DNA of 64,000 nt from CAVQJU01 sp963754955 (lineage in GTDB: Bacteria; Acidobacteriota; Vicinamibacteria; Vicinamibacterales; CAVVIG01), in contig CAVWHY010000012.1 in assembly GCA_963754955.1 (NCBI GenBank), forward strand, positions 1,364,001 through 1,428,000, in the 5' to 3' direction. The notes below the pieces were generated by a model. It had not been told where the DNA came from. It did not search any database and saw only the letters and a list, made by a program, of their open reading frames with translations. A program made the position numbers and the translations under genes. This document shows, piece after piece, positions 35,464-43,440 of the stretch. The first letter of the stretch is position 1; the number at the start of each line of letters is the position of its first letter.

Positions 35464-36741
35464 TTACCTCCGCCGCCCGCCGCCGCCCCCGCCCGAGCGC
35501 GCGCGCGACGCGCCCACGCTGGACGACCCGCGCTGGCTGCTGGCGCCGGCGGCGCTGCTGCTCGGCCGGCTGCTCGAGGCGCCGCCGAAGGCATTGCCGT
35601 TCCGGCTGGAACCCTGGCTGCTCGGGATGTTTCGATTGCCGACGCGATCGCCGCCCGCACCCGACGTCCCGCGGTTCGCGCCCGCGCTGCTCGCGGCAGG
35701 CGACGCACCGGCACGATTTGCGCCGGTGGCCCCGCTCCGATTGGTGCCGGCGGCAGGCTGTGTCCGCGCAGACGCGGCCGAATTCTGCCGGGCTGCCGTC
35801 TGTCGCGTCGCCGCTGAATCGCCGCGCGCCGTGCCGCCATAGCGGTTCGCGGTGTTGCGATCGGCGTAGGGGGTGCCGCCGCGATGCGCCGGGTTGTGAT
35901 TCCAGTTGTTGCCGTACCGGTTGTAGCTGTTGTACCGGTTGTAGTGGTTCACATACCGGTTGTTCACGTTGATGTTGACGCTGCCGTAGCCCCAACGCGG
36001 GCCGTAGCCCCAGCCGCCGCCGCCCCAGAACGCGCCCATCGCGATGCCGACGCCGAATCCGATCGCGACGCCTGCAGCGTAATAGCCGGGGGGCGGATAG
36101 TAGATCGGCGGATACGGATAAATCGGCGGCCCGTACACAACGACGGGGTTGTAGGCCGGGACGTAGATCACCTGGGGATTCGCCTGCTGGATGACGATGA
36201 CTTCCTTGGTCTGGACGACCTGCGTCGTGACCTTCTGCTGCTCGGTCGTCTTGAGGTTCCCCGCGGTGGACGCCTTTTTCCGCATGCGCTGCACGGCGTC
36301 CATGACGTCGCTCTGCTGCGCGAGGAACGCGTTACCGAGATCGGCCGTCCACTTGATGTCCTCGCCCAGTCGCTTGACGACGTCGGGCAGCGCGGCGAGC
36401 CCCTGAACGGCCGGATCCCAGCTTTCCTTCTCGACGGCGGCGGCGAGCGCCTCGCCTTTCAAGTCGGGGTGTTTGCCGAGCCACTGTTGCAGCTGGATGA
36501 TTTCGAGCGGGTAGGTCGAGGCGGCCAGCACCTGCGCCAGGAGCGGATCCGGATAGAGGGCGATCGGAGCCACCAGCGAATCGAGCTGGTCGTTGGGAAT
36601 CTTCACGGCCGCCGCCGGCGTCGCCGCTGCGGGCGCCGCCTGTGGATGCGGCGAGGCGAAGGCGACGTTTGACGGGATGAGGATCGCGACGCACACCGCA
36701 GCGGTGACTCGCATGCCGAGCGTCGCTCGGGTTGAGTTCAT
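35464..36741 (-). CDS. Exported DUF3300 protein with low-complexity tail
   Basis: 425 residues. The signal peptide (VTAAVCVAILIPSNVAFA) is followed by DUF3300: LDSLVAPIALYPDPLLAQVL, ASTYPLEIIQLQQWLGKHPD, KESWDPAVQGLAALPDVVKR and NPQVIYVPAYNPVVVYGPP. The second half is Gly/Tyr/Asn-rich (NRYVNHYNRYNSYNRYGNNW) and ends in a Ser/Arg/Gly-rich tail (ASRARSGGGGGGRRR). The basic Gly-rich end could bind anionic surface polymers (inference). It stops 5 bases before the DUF2950 start, so the two are probably one operon. Confidence 0.9.
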   Translation of the reverse strand: MNSTRATLGMRVTAAVCVAILIPSNVAFASPHPQAAPAAATPAAAVKIPNDQLDSLVAPIALYPDPLLAQVLAASTYPLEIIQLQQWLGKHPDLKGEALAAAVEKESWDPAVQGLAALPDVVKRLGEDIKWTADLGNAFLAQQSDVMDAVQRMRKKASTAGNLKTTEQQKVTTQVVQTKEVIVIQQANPQVIYVPAYNPVVVYGPPIYPYPPIYYPPPGYYAAGVAIGFGVGIAMGAFWGGGGWGYGPRWGYGSVNINVNNRYVNHYNRYNSYNRYGNNWNHNPAHRGGTPYADRNTANRYGGTARGDSAATRQTAARQNSAASARTQPAAGTNRSGATGANRAGASPAASSAGANRGTSGAGGDRVGNRNIPSSQGSSRNGNAFGGASSSRPSSSAAGASSQRGSSSVGASRARSGGGGGGRRR

Positions 36742-37086
36742 GGACAGGCTCTCCAGGGCAGCCCACCCGGGGGCCGCTGCGCGTTTTTGGTATGTGAGTC
36801 TCCAAGTATGCGCAGGTTGGACGGATGAGACAAGGAGGCGTCTTTTGCGGACGGATGGGTCGGCAGGACGGTGCCGACATATTCCGGTCGTGAACCACCA
36901 GAACGAAACTGTAAGTCGTTGTTCCAAAACGGATCGCTGTCTGGCGACCGAATGAACTAAACGTGCACGCGACTGCACGGCAGCCCATCAATTTAAGTAT
37001 CTGCACTACAAAGAACGTTACCGGGCAGCCCCCCTAAAGGAGGTGCTGCGCTCGTGATGGCGTGACGGTTGCCTGACGACAACGCC
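36742..37086. promoter_or_regulatory. Divergent intergenic region, DUF3300 / S8 protease
   Basis: About 345 bases, more AT-rich than the genes around it, separating two divergent starts. Near 37034-37045 an AAAGGAGGTG gives a near-perfect Shine-Dalgarno. It is followed by GTG 37054/ATG 37057, but the frame from ATG 37057 meets TGA at 37063 and only then runs into the protease frame at ATG 37087. Inverted words ATGGCGT (37057) and ACGCCAT (about 37083) could fold over the start. No other gene is visible. Confidence 0.55.
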
Positions 37087-38883
37087 ATGCGTTCCAAACT
37101 CCTCCGTTCTCAATCACTGTTTCTATGCGTTGCCGTACTGACCGTGGCGGCGACGGTGACCCATGCGCAACAGCCGCCAGACGTGATTTCCAAGCTGGAC
37201 GCACGGCTCGCGGCGAGCGTCCGCGCCGGTGACTCAGGCACTCAGCGCGTCATCATCCGGGCGGCCTCAAATGGGATCCCCGGGTTGACCATCGCACTGG
37301 AACACGCCGGTCATCGGGTGCTGCTCGCTCATCCGAGCATCAATGCGCTGACGGCTCGCGTGCCTGTTGCGGCGCTCGAAGGTCTCTCACACCTTCCTTT
37401 CGTCGCGTCCATCTCGATCGACGCGGTGGTGATCGCGGAGCAGTCGTCATCGGGAGATTCGACGCTTCGAGGAACGCTCGGTCTTCCAGTCCAGTCTCCC
37501 ACCGGTAATCGGGTGGGTGTTGCCGTGATCGACTCTGGTCTGGAGGCAGGGCCCGAGTTCGGTGACCGGATCGCCGGCTTCTACGATTTCACTCAGGACG
37601 GGAGAGCCGCGTCGCCCTCGGACGATTACGGCCACGGCACTCACGTTGCCGGGCTGATCGCGGGCAGCGGGGACCTGTCGTCGGGGAAGCGTTACCGGGG
37701 AGTTGCGCCGAAGGCGCGGATCGTTGCCCTCAAAGTTCTGGATCAAAACGGCGCGGGCAACACCAGTGATGTGATCAGCGCGATCGAATTCGCGACGGCG
37801 AACAAGGACCGGCTTGGCGTCGATGTCATCAACTTGTCTCTCGGCCACCCCATTTATGAACCGGCGGCCACAGATCCGCTGGTCCAGGCAGTGGAAGCGG
37901 CCGTGCGCGCCGGCATCGTCGTCGTCGCGGCCGGCGGCAACTACGGCGTCTCTTCTCTCACGGGACTGCCAGGGTATGCAGGCATTCTGTCGCCGGGCAA
38001 TGCACCTTCGGCAATTACCGTCGGATCGGTCAAGACGCTCGAGACGAACACACGCACCGACGATCGCGTCGCAGCATATAGCTCCCGAGGACCGACATGG
38101 TACGACGGCATGGCCAAGCCCGATCTGGTCGCGCCCGGCCATGGTCTCGTCGCGGCGGCCGCGAAATCGAGCACGCTCTACAGAGACAATCCGGCACTCA
38201 GGGTCGGCGACTCCTATCTGCGGCTCAGCGGGACGAGCATGGCGGCAGGAGTCGTCAGCGGAACTGTCGCGTTGATGATCGAGGCCAATCGAGGCGCGTT
38301 TCCCGCACCGCTGCCGCCTAATGCGGTGAAGGCCATCCTTCAGTACACGGCGCTGCCGGTCCGCGACGAACAGGGGGTCGAGTACGACTATCTCACTCAG
38401 GGCACCGGCAGCGTCAATACCGCCGGAGCGATCGCACTCGCGGCGCGCGTCGATCCGTCGGTGCCCCTCGAGTCATGGTGGCTGACCAGCGGCGTGGACG
38501 AGTGGACCGTGATCGACGGTCAGATCCAGCCCTGGGCAGAGACCGTTGCATGGGGCGACGCGCTCAGCGAAGGCCCCGTGGTGTACTTCAACGAGCTGGC
38601 GTGGACGCAGAACATCGTGTGGGGCAGCGACGACGACAACATCGTCTGGGGCAGCAACGACGACAACATCGTCTGGGGCAGCAGCGACGACAACATCGTC
38701 TGGGGAAGCAGCGACGACAACATTGTCTGGGGCAGCAACGTCGTGTGGGGGAGCAGCCTGATTGGCGCCTCGGATGGAACGTCCGTCTCGTGGGGAATGG
38801 CGGCGGCGGTCCCGTCGCTGACGGTCTGGGGTGCGCTCGACGACAGCGTCGGGTCGACCGGATCGGTTCTGACTTCGCCCTAG
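37087..38883 (+). CDS. Secreted subtilisin-like S8 serine protease with WGS-repeat tail
   Basis: 598 residues from ATG 37087. The signal peptide (SLFLCVAVLTVAATVTHAQ) is followed by an inhibitor-like prodomain (QRVIIRAASNGIPGLTIAL) and the S8 domain with the triad in GVAVIDSGLEAG (Asp), DYGHGTHVAGLIAGSG (His) and LSGTSMAAGVVSGTVALM (Ser). The tail, from about residue 500, is PWAETVAWGDALSEGPVV and then tandem 9-residue repeats NIVWGSDDD (see the repeat feature). Acidobacterial S8 proteases commonly carry such WGS tails, as I recall; the tail may bind metal or the surface. The usual SD site lies out of reach of this ATG (see intergenic entry). Confidence 0.93.
   Translation: MRSKLLRSQSLFLCVAVLTVAATVTHAQQPPDVISKLDARLAASVRAGDSGTQRVIIRAASNGIPGLTIALEHAGHRVLLAHPSINALTARVPVAALEGLSHLPFVASISIDAVVIAEQSSSGDSTLRGTLGLPVQSPTGNRVGVAVIDSGLEAGPEFGDRIAGFYDFTQDGRAASPSDDYGHGTHVAGLIAGSGDLSSGKRYRGVAPKARIVALKVLDQNGAGNTSDVISAIEFATANKDRLGVDVINLSLGHPIYEPAATDPLVQAVEAAVRAGIVVVAAGGNYGVSSLTGLPGYAGILSPGNAPSAITVGSVKTLETNTRTDDRVAAYSSRGPTWYDGMAKPDLVAPGHGLVAAAAKSSTLYRDNPALRVGDSYLRLSGTSMAAGVVSGTVALMIEANRGAFPAPLPPNAVKAILQYTALPVRDEQGVEYDYLTQGTGSVNTAGAIALAARVDPSVPLESWWLTSGVDEWTVIDGQIQPWAETVAWGDALSEGPVVYFNELAWTQNIVWGSDDDNIVWGSNDDNIVWGSSDDNIVWGSSDDNIVWGSNVVWGSSLIGASDGTSVSWGMAAAVPSLTVWGALDDSVGSTGSVLTSP
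38611..38757 (+). repeat. 27-bp coding tandem repeat (NIVWGS-x-DD)
   Basis: Four full copies and a shortened fifth of a 27-base unit encode NIVWGSDDD, NIVWGSNDD, NIVWGSSDD, NIVWGSSDD, then NIVWGSN and VVWGSS. The copies differ at few bases, so the array is recent or kept homogeneous. It lies in the C-terminal tail of the S8 protease. Confidence 0.95.
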
Positions 38884-38936
38884 CAGGTTTCACATGCGCA
38901 CGCTCAATCTCGATGAATGTCAGCGGAGGTGATCCA

Positions 38937-41376
38937 GTGACGCGTCGTCCCGTCCCCGGCCGGGCCTATGTGTACGCCATGATCGCGCTTGGAGCGGCGG
39001 TGATGGCCAACTCCTTGTGGTCCGTGCAGTTCCCGCGGCCCGGGCTCTTTGCAGCTTTACTGGTGCTGTCGGTCGTCAGTTCAGCCCTGAAGGTCGACAT
39101 GCCGCTTGGGGCGGGAACCTCCTGCATCTCGCTCTCCTACGCGGTCGACTTCACCGCTCTGCTCCTCCTCGGCCCCGCCCCGACGATGCTGATTGCCATT
39201 TCCAGCGCCTGGTCGCAGTGCACCTTCAGGATGGGAGCACGCAACCCTGCGTACAAGACGCTGTTCAGCATGGCCACTCTGGCGATCAGTGTTGCCGCAG
39301 CGGGCACGACGTACACGTCCCTTGGAGGCACGTATGGCACGTTGCCGGCGGCGCCGCTGCAGCCATTGATGGCCGCAGCGATGATCTATTTTCTCGTCAA
39401 CTCGCTGGCTGTCGCAGCCGCCTTCGGGCTCTCGACACGTCGTAACGTGTTGCGTGTCTGGCACGACAACTTCCTGTGGACGATCACCAGCTATGTCGTC
39501 GGATCAATCGCTGCGGGTATCGCTGTCGAACTCTTCCGCAGCGCAGGGCAGTGGCAGACGGTACTCGCGTTCATTCCGCTGGGCCTGACGTATCGAACCT
39601 ATCGCATCTACCTCGGACGCATTGCCGATGAGCAGCGGCGCGTTGCCGAGTGGACGCAGCTCCACCGCGACAGCACCGAGGTGCTCGCACGCGCCATTCA
39701 AGCCAAGGACGCGGGCGGCAGTCGTCATGTGGAGCGTGTTCAGTATTACGCGGCGGCACTGGCGCGCCAGCTCGAGCTGCCCGATCTCGATCGACAAGCG
39801 GTCGAGATCGCGGCGTTGCTCCACGACATCGGGAAACTTGCGGTGCCGGAGCACATCCTGTCCAAACCCGGCCCGCTGACGCCCGACGAGCGGAAAAAGA
39901 TGCAGCTGCACGCACAGATCGGCGCCGAGATCGTCAGCGCGGTTCCGTTCCAGTGCCCAGTCGCCCCGTTGATTCGCAGTCATCACGAGCGATGGGACGG
40001 CACGGGCTATCCGTCCGGACTGTGCGGCGAACAGATCCCTCTCGGTGCGCGAATACTCTCTGTCGCCGATTGCTTCGACGCGGTCACCTCCGAGCGGCCG
40101 TACCGGCCAGCCCTTTCGCCAGCTGCGGCCATCCGGATGATTCAGGAAGACGCCGGCAAGGCATTCGATCCCGGCCATCGTCGCCGAATTCACCAGGCTG
40201 GTGCCGATGCTCACTCCACCGACGAACGATGGCTTCCTGCGGCTGATGCCTCGCTCGCAGGAACCTGCGAGCCACGACCTTCCCACCGGCGGCGGCGAAC
40301 GATTTGGAGCCGATGCGTTTGCCGAGATCGCATCGGCAAACCGCGAAACGTACGCGTTGTATGAAATCGCGCAGTCGATGGGTCGAAGCATGAGCCTGAC
40401 CGAGACGATGACGCTGGTCAGCGCGAAGCTCAGCGCGCTCGTGCCGTTCTCGACGTGTGCGCTGTTCGTGCGGCGCGGAGACGAAGATCTGCACTGCAGA
40501 TTCTGCGTCGGCCTGCACGCCGACCTGTTGGAGAATGCGTCGATCGCCGAGGGCAACGGATTGAGTGGGTGGGTGGCGCGCCATCGCCGGCCGCTGGTCA
40601 ACGGGCTGCCGAGCGTGGAGTTCAGCGCGGCGGGGGCATTCGCCGCCGACCTCCAGCTGCAGTCCGCCCTGGTCTGCCCGTTGACGGTTGCGGACGACGT
40701 GATCGGCACGATCGTCGTCTTTCATCAGGACCGCGAATCGTACACGGAAGACCATCGCCGCGTGCTCGATCAGGTGGCCCATCAGGCGGCGTCAGTCGTA
40801 CACAATGCGCTCGTGTTCGAGCGCACCCAGGAACAGGCATTCAAAGATGGCCTGACCGGACTCGCCAACCCGCGCGCGCTGCAGTTCCAGGTCGCGCGAG
40901 AGCTGGGGCGCGCCCGCCGGACGTCCTCAGAGTTCTCGCTCGTTCTGTTGGATCTCGACGACTTCAAGATCATCAACGACGAGTATGGGCACCTCGCCGG
41001 CGATCGTGCGCTGCAGGAGGTCGCCAGGGTGCTGCGGCAGACGACCCGGCCGTACGATACGTGCATCAGGTACGGAGGCGACGAATTCGTCGTCCTGCTT
41101 TCGTCGTGCGGCCGCCCCGAAGCCGAGGAGCGTCGCCGCCGGCTGCAGGACGCCGTTGCGGCAATCTCCCTGCACGCGGAGGATGGCCGCCAAATAGCAT
41201 TACGCGTGAGCGCCGGCGCCAGCGTCTTTCCTGATGATGGCGAAACGTACGAACGCCTGTTGGCGCGAGCCGATCGGAGAATGTACCGGAACAAGGCAGA
41301 GTCGAAGGCGCCACGGCCGTTGCGGCTCAGGCCCGGCCGGGACAACGTTGCTCGTCTGCAACATCCGGTTGCGTGA
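38937..41376 (+). CDS. Membrane HD-GYP / GAF / GGDEF cyclic-di-GMP protein (one frameshift)
   Basis: About 813 residues from GTG 38937, which follows GGAGGT at the right distance. Residues ~8-215 are a multi-helix membrane sensor (VYAMIALGAAVMANSLWSV, SYAVDFTALLLLGPAPTML). Residues ~245-420 form an HD-GYP phosphodiesterase domain: AALLHDIGKLAVPEHIL, then HHERWDGTGYPSGL. One extra G near 40177 shifts the frame within FDPAIVAEF. A GAF domain (CRFCVGLHADLLENASIAEG, GLSGWVARHRRPL) and a GGDEF domain follow (LVLLDLDDFKIINDEYGH, RYGGDEFVVLLSSCG). The allosteric I-site RxxD is present as RPYD five residues before GGDEF. Both activities look intact, so it could make and break c-di-GMP. Confidence 0.85.
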
Positions 41377-41433
41377 CGAGCCGCTTCCGGAAACGCCAAA
41401 CGACAACAACGACTCCGATGACAGGGCCACCGA

Positions 41434-41778
41434 CTATCGCGCGAACACGGCGACCCCGCACGCGATAACAGACATCACCGCCGCCGCGATCGCGACCACG
41501 AGCAGCCAGCGGGTACGGGCCTCGATCACCTCGACCGCCGTGGTCAGCGCCCCGACCTGCGCGGTGACCCGTGTGAGCAATTCCGCGGTTTCACGGTCGC
41601 GTTGCTCGAGCAGCGCGATTCGATCGGCAAGCGCCTGCACGTCGCTGCGAGACACCGCAGCCGGGCGGTGCGTTGTCTTCGCCACGAGTTCGTCCGCCGA
41701 GCGCAGGATGGAGGGCGCGTTCGCCAGGATCGTGTCCCAGGGAATCGCCTTTAGTGCGAAGAGCCATGGAATGCCCAT
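41434..41778 (-). CDS. Small C-tail-anchored coiled-coil protein
   Basis: 114 residues. The N-terminus is MGIPWLFALKAIPWDTILAN. A coiled coil follows (VQALADRIALLEQRDRETAE, LLTRVTAQVGALTTAVEVIE), and one C-terminal membrane helix reads WLLVVAIAAAVMSVIACGVA. A cytoplasmic coiled coil with a tail anchor is a common layout for small membrane-associated proteins of unknown role. It converges with the c-di-GMP gene. Confidence 0.75.
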   Translation of the reverse strand: MGIPWLFALKAIPWDTILANAPSILRSADELVAKTTHRPAAVSRSDVQALADRIALLEQRDRETAELLTRVTAQVGALTTAVEVIEARTRWLLVVAIAAAVMSVIACGVAVFAR

Positions 41779-41825
41779 GCGACTAGCCTAAGCGACTTGC
41801 CGGTCCGGATGGACACCCGTCTCCG

Positions 41826-42674
41826 ATGGAGGCCTTGGCGCGACCAGCGAAATGGCGTAACGATCTGTCGATGGTCGATCCCCCCGCCCGCGAGGACGGG
41901 CAGCCAACGTTGGTCGAGCTTGGAGTCGGCGGCACGCGTGCGCCGCTGGTGGTTCTCCTGACCGTCTTGTCACTGGTTTCGTGGCTGTGGATTGTCGTGA
42001 TGGCCCGTGACATGTACGGGCCGATGACCGGTGCGAGCGCCTGGATGATGACACCGGTGTGGGACGTGCCGCATCTGGCGCTGCTCTGGGCCATGTGGGC
42101 AGTCATGATGGTGGCAATGATGCTGCCGTCCGCATCACCGATGCTGCTGCTCTACGGCCGTGTCGCGCGGCGTCCCGCAGCCGGAGCATCCGCCGCGTCG
42201 CGTCAGATTTACGCGCTCGCCGCCGGCTACCTCCTCGCGTGGACCCTGTTCAGCTTCGGGGCCACGGCGCTTCAGCGGTTTCTGGCGAAGCTCGTGTTCG
42301 TGTCGTCGATGATGGAGGTCACCAGTCCTGTCGTCGGCGCGACGTTGCTCTTCGTCGCGGGCGTGTATCAGTTCACCCCGATCAAGGAGGCGTGCCTGCG
42401 CACGTGCCGGTCACCGCTTGGATTCCTGATGAGCCGCTGGCGGCCCGGGTGGTCTGGTGCGTTCCGGATGGGGCTCGAGCACGGCGCCCTCTGCGTGGGT
42501 TGCTGCTGGGCGCTGATGCTGCTGCTGTTTGCGGGCGGCGTCATGAATCTCGCGGTCATCGGCGCGCTGACGGTGTTCGTCGCATTCGAAAAGCTGACGC
42601 CATTCGGCGCCCGGGGCGCGCGCGTCAGCGGCGTCCTGCTGATTGCCGGGGCGTTCTGGATGCTCGTCGCCTGA
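41826..42674 (+). CDS. DUF2182 integral membrane protein
   Basis: 282 residues with about seven membrane helices. DUF2182 landmarks are MTGASAWMMTPVWDVPHLAL, LLWAMWAVMMVAMMLPSASP, VAGVYQFTPIKEACLRTCRS and MGLEHGALCVGCCWALMLLL, a Met/Cys/His-rich set annotated as predicted metal-binding. The start may be ATG 41826 or 41871 (MVDPPARED). The DUF1326 gene follows 50 bases later, the standard partner of this family. Transition-metal handling is inferred from residue content only. Confidence 0.9.
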   Translation: MEALARPAKWRNDLSMVDPPAREDGQPTLVELGVGGTRAPLVVLLTVLSLVSWLWIVVMARDMYGPMTGASAWMMTPVWDVPHLALLWAMWAVMMVAMMLPSASPMLLLYGRVARRPAAGASAASRQIYALAAGYLLAWTLFSFGATALQRFLAKLVFVSSMMEVTSPVVGATLLFVAGVYQFTPIKEACLRTCRSPLGFLMSRWRPGWSGAFRMGLEHGALCVGCCWALMLLLFAGGVMNLAVIGALTVFVAFEKLTPFGARGARVSGVLLIAGAFWMLVA

Positions 42675-42723
42675 AAGATGCATAATCTTGCGCGCTGTCC
42701 CGCAAAGCAGGATAGGAGACGTT

Positions 42724-43365
42724 ATGGCAGACATTCCGAAGTGGCGCGTCCAGGGCGACTGGTTCGATACGTGCAACTGCAGCGTCCCGTGTCCGTGCAC
42801 CTTTGCCCAGCCGCCCACCACTGGTGACTGCGAGGGCATTCTGGCGTGGCATATCCGCAAGGGGAACTACGGCGACGTGCGCCTGGACGGCCTCAGCGTG
42901 ATGGCGCTCGGCGGTTTCAAAGGAAACCTCTGGGAACCGCAAACGAAAGCGTCGATGGCGATATTCCTGGACGAACGCGCGGACGAGCGCCAACGCGACG
43001 CGCTGCAGATGATCTTTGGCGGACGCGTCGGTGGCTGGCCGGGGATATTCGCGCAATCCATCGGCGAGGTGCGCGGGATGGAGTTCGCCCGCATCGACTT
43101 TCACGTCGACGACGACCTGGCTTCGTGGCGGGCCGAAATTCCCGGCAGGATGAAGTCGAGCGCCGAAGCGATCGGCGGGCCGACGACGCCACCCGGCAAG
43201 CGAGTGCAGGTGCACAACGCGGGTGGCTGCGAAACGGGCCCAGGCGGCGTGGCGACTTACGGGAAATCAACCGCCGACCGGGCCGACGCTTTCGGCTTCA
43301 AGTGGGATCGCGTCGGGCTGTCGAGCAAGCACATCGGGTTCGAGTGGTCGGGACCTGACCGCTGA
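42724..43365 (+). CDS. DUF1326 cysteine-rich protein
   Basis: 213 residues, ATG 42724 with an AGGAG site. DUF1326 features are WRVQGDWFDTCNCSVPCPCT near the N-terminus (four Cys in CNCSVPCPC), GNYGDVRLDGLSVMALGGF, RDALQMIFGGRVGGWPGIFA and GKRVQVHNAGGCETGPGGVA. There is no signal peptide. The dense CxCxxxCxC cluster suggests metal binding. A CATAAT box about 40 bases upstream could give it its own promoter besides read-through from DUF2182. Confidence 0.9.
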   Translation: MADIPKWRVQGDWFDTCNCSVPCPCTFAQPPTTGDCEGILAWHIRKGNYGDVRLDGLSVMALGGFKGNLWEPQTKASMAIFLDERADERQRDALQMIFGGRVGGWPGIFAQSIGEVRGMEFARIDFHVDDDLASWRAEIPGRMKSSAEAIGGPTTPPGKRVQVHNAGGCETGPGGVATYGKSTADRADAFGFKWDRVGLSSKHIGFEWSGPDR

Positions 43366-43389
43366 ACCTCAGGCGGGCTGCGAACTAAA

Positions 43390-43417
43390 AGAGCCCCCGG
43401 GCACAGCCGGGGGCTCT
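43390..43417. terminator. Bidirectional intrinsic terminator
   Basis: An 11-bp perfect stem AGAGCCCCCGG/CCGGGGGCTCT with loop GCACAG lies between the convergent DUF1326 and G8-domain genes. AAAA precedes it (a T-run for the leftward transcript) and a short T pair follows. It is the best intrinsic terminator in the window. Confidence 0.85.
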
Positions 43418-43440
43418 TGCTCGTGCAACAGGGTTGCTGC

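Noticed and set aside
36742..37086. Riboswitch (c-di-GMP type) upstream of the protease
   Set aside because: I compared the gap with the GEMM consensus by eye and found no conserved core; only simple inverted words are present.
38611..38757. CRISPR-like array
   Set aside because: The repeats are contiguous 27-bp coding units without spacers and in frame with the S8 protease.
40201..41376. Separate GAF-GGDEF gene starting at about 40201
   Set aside because: The HD-GYP domain end (FDPAIVAEF...LVPML) continues directly into this frame after removing one base, so a single gene is more likely.
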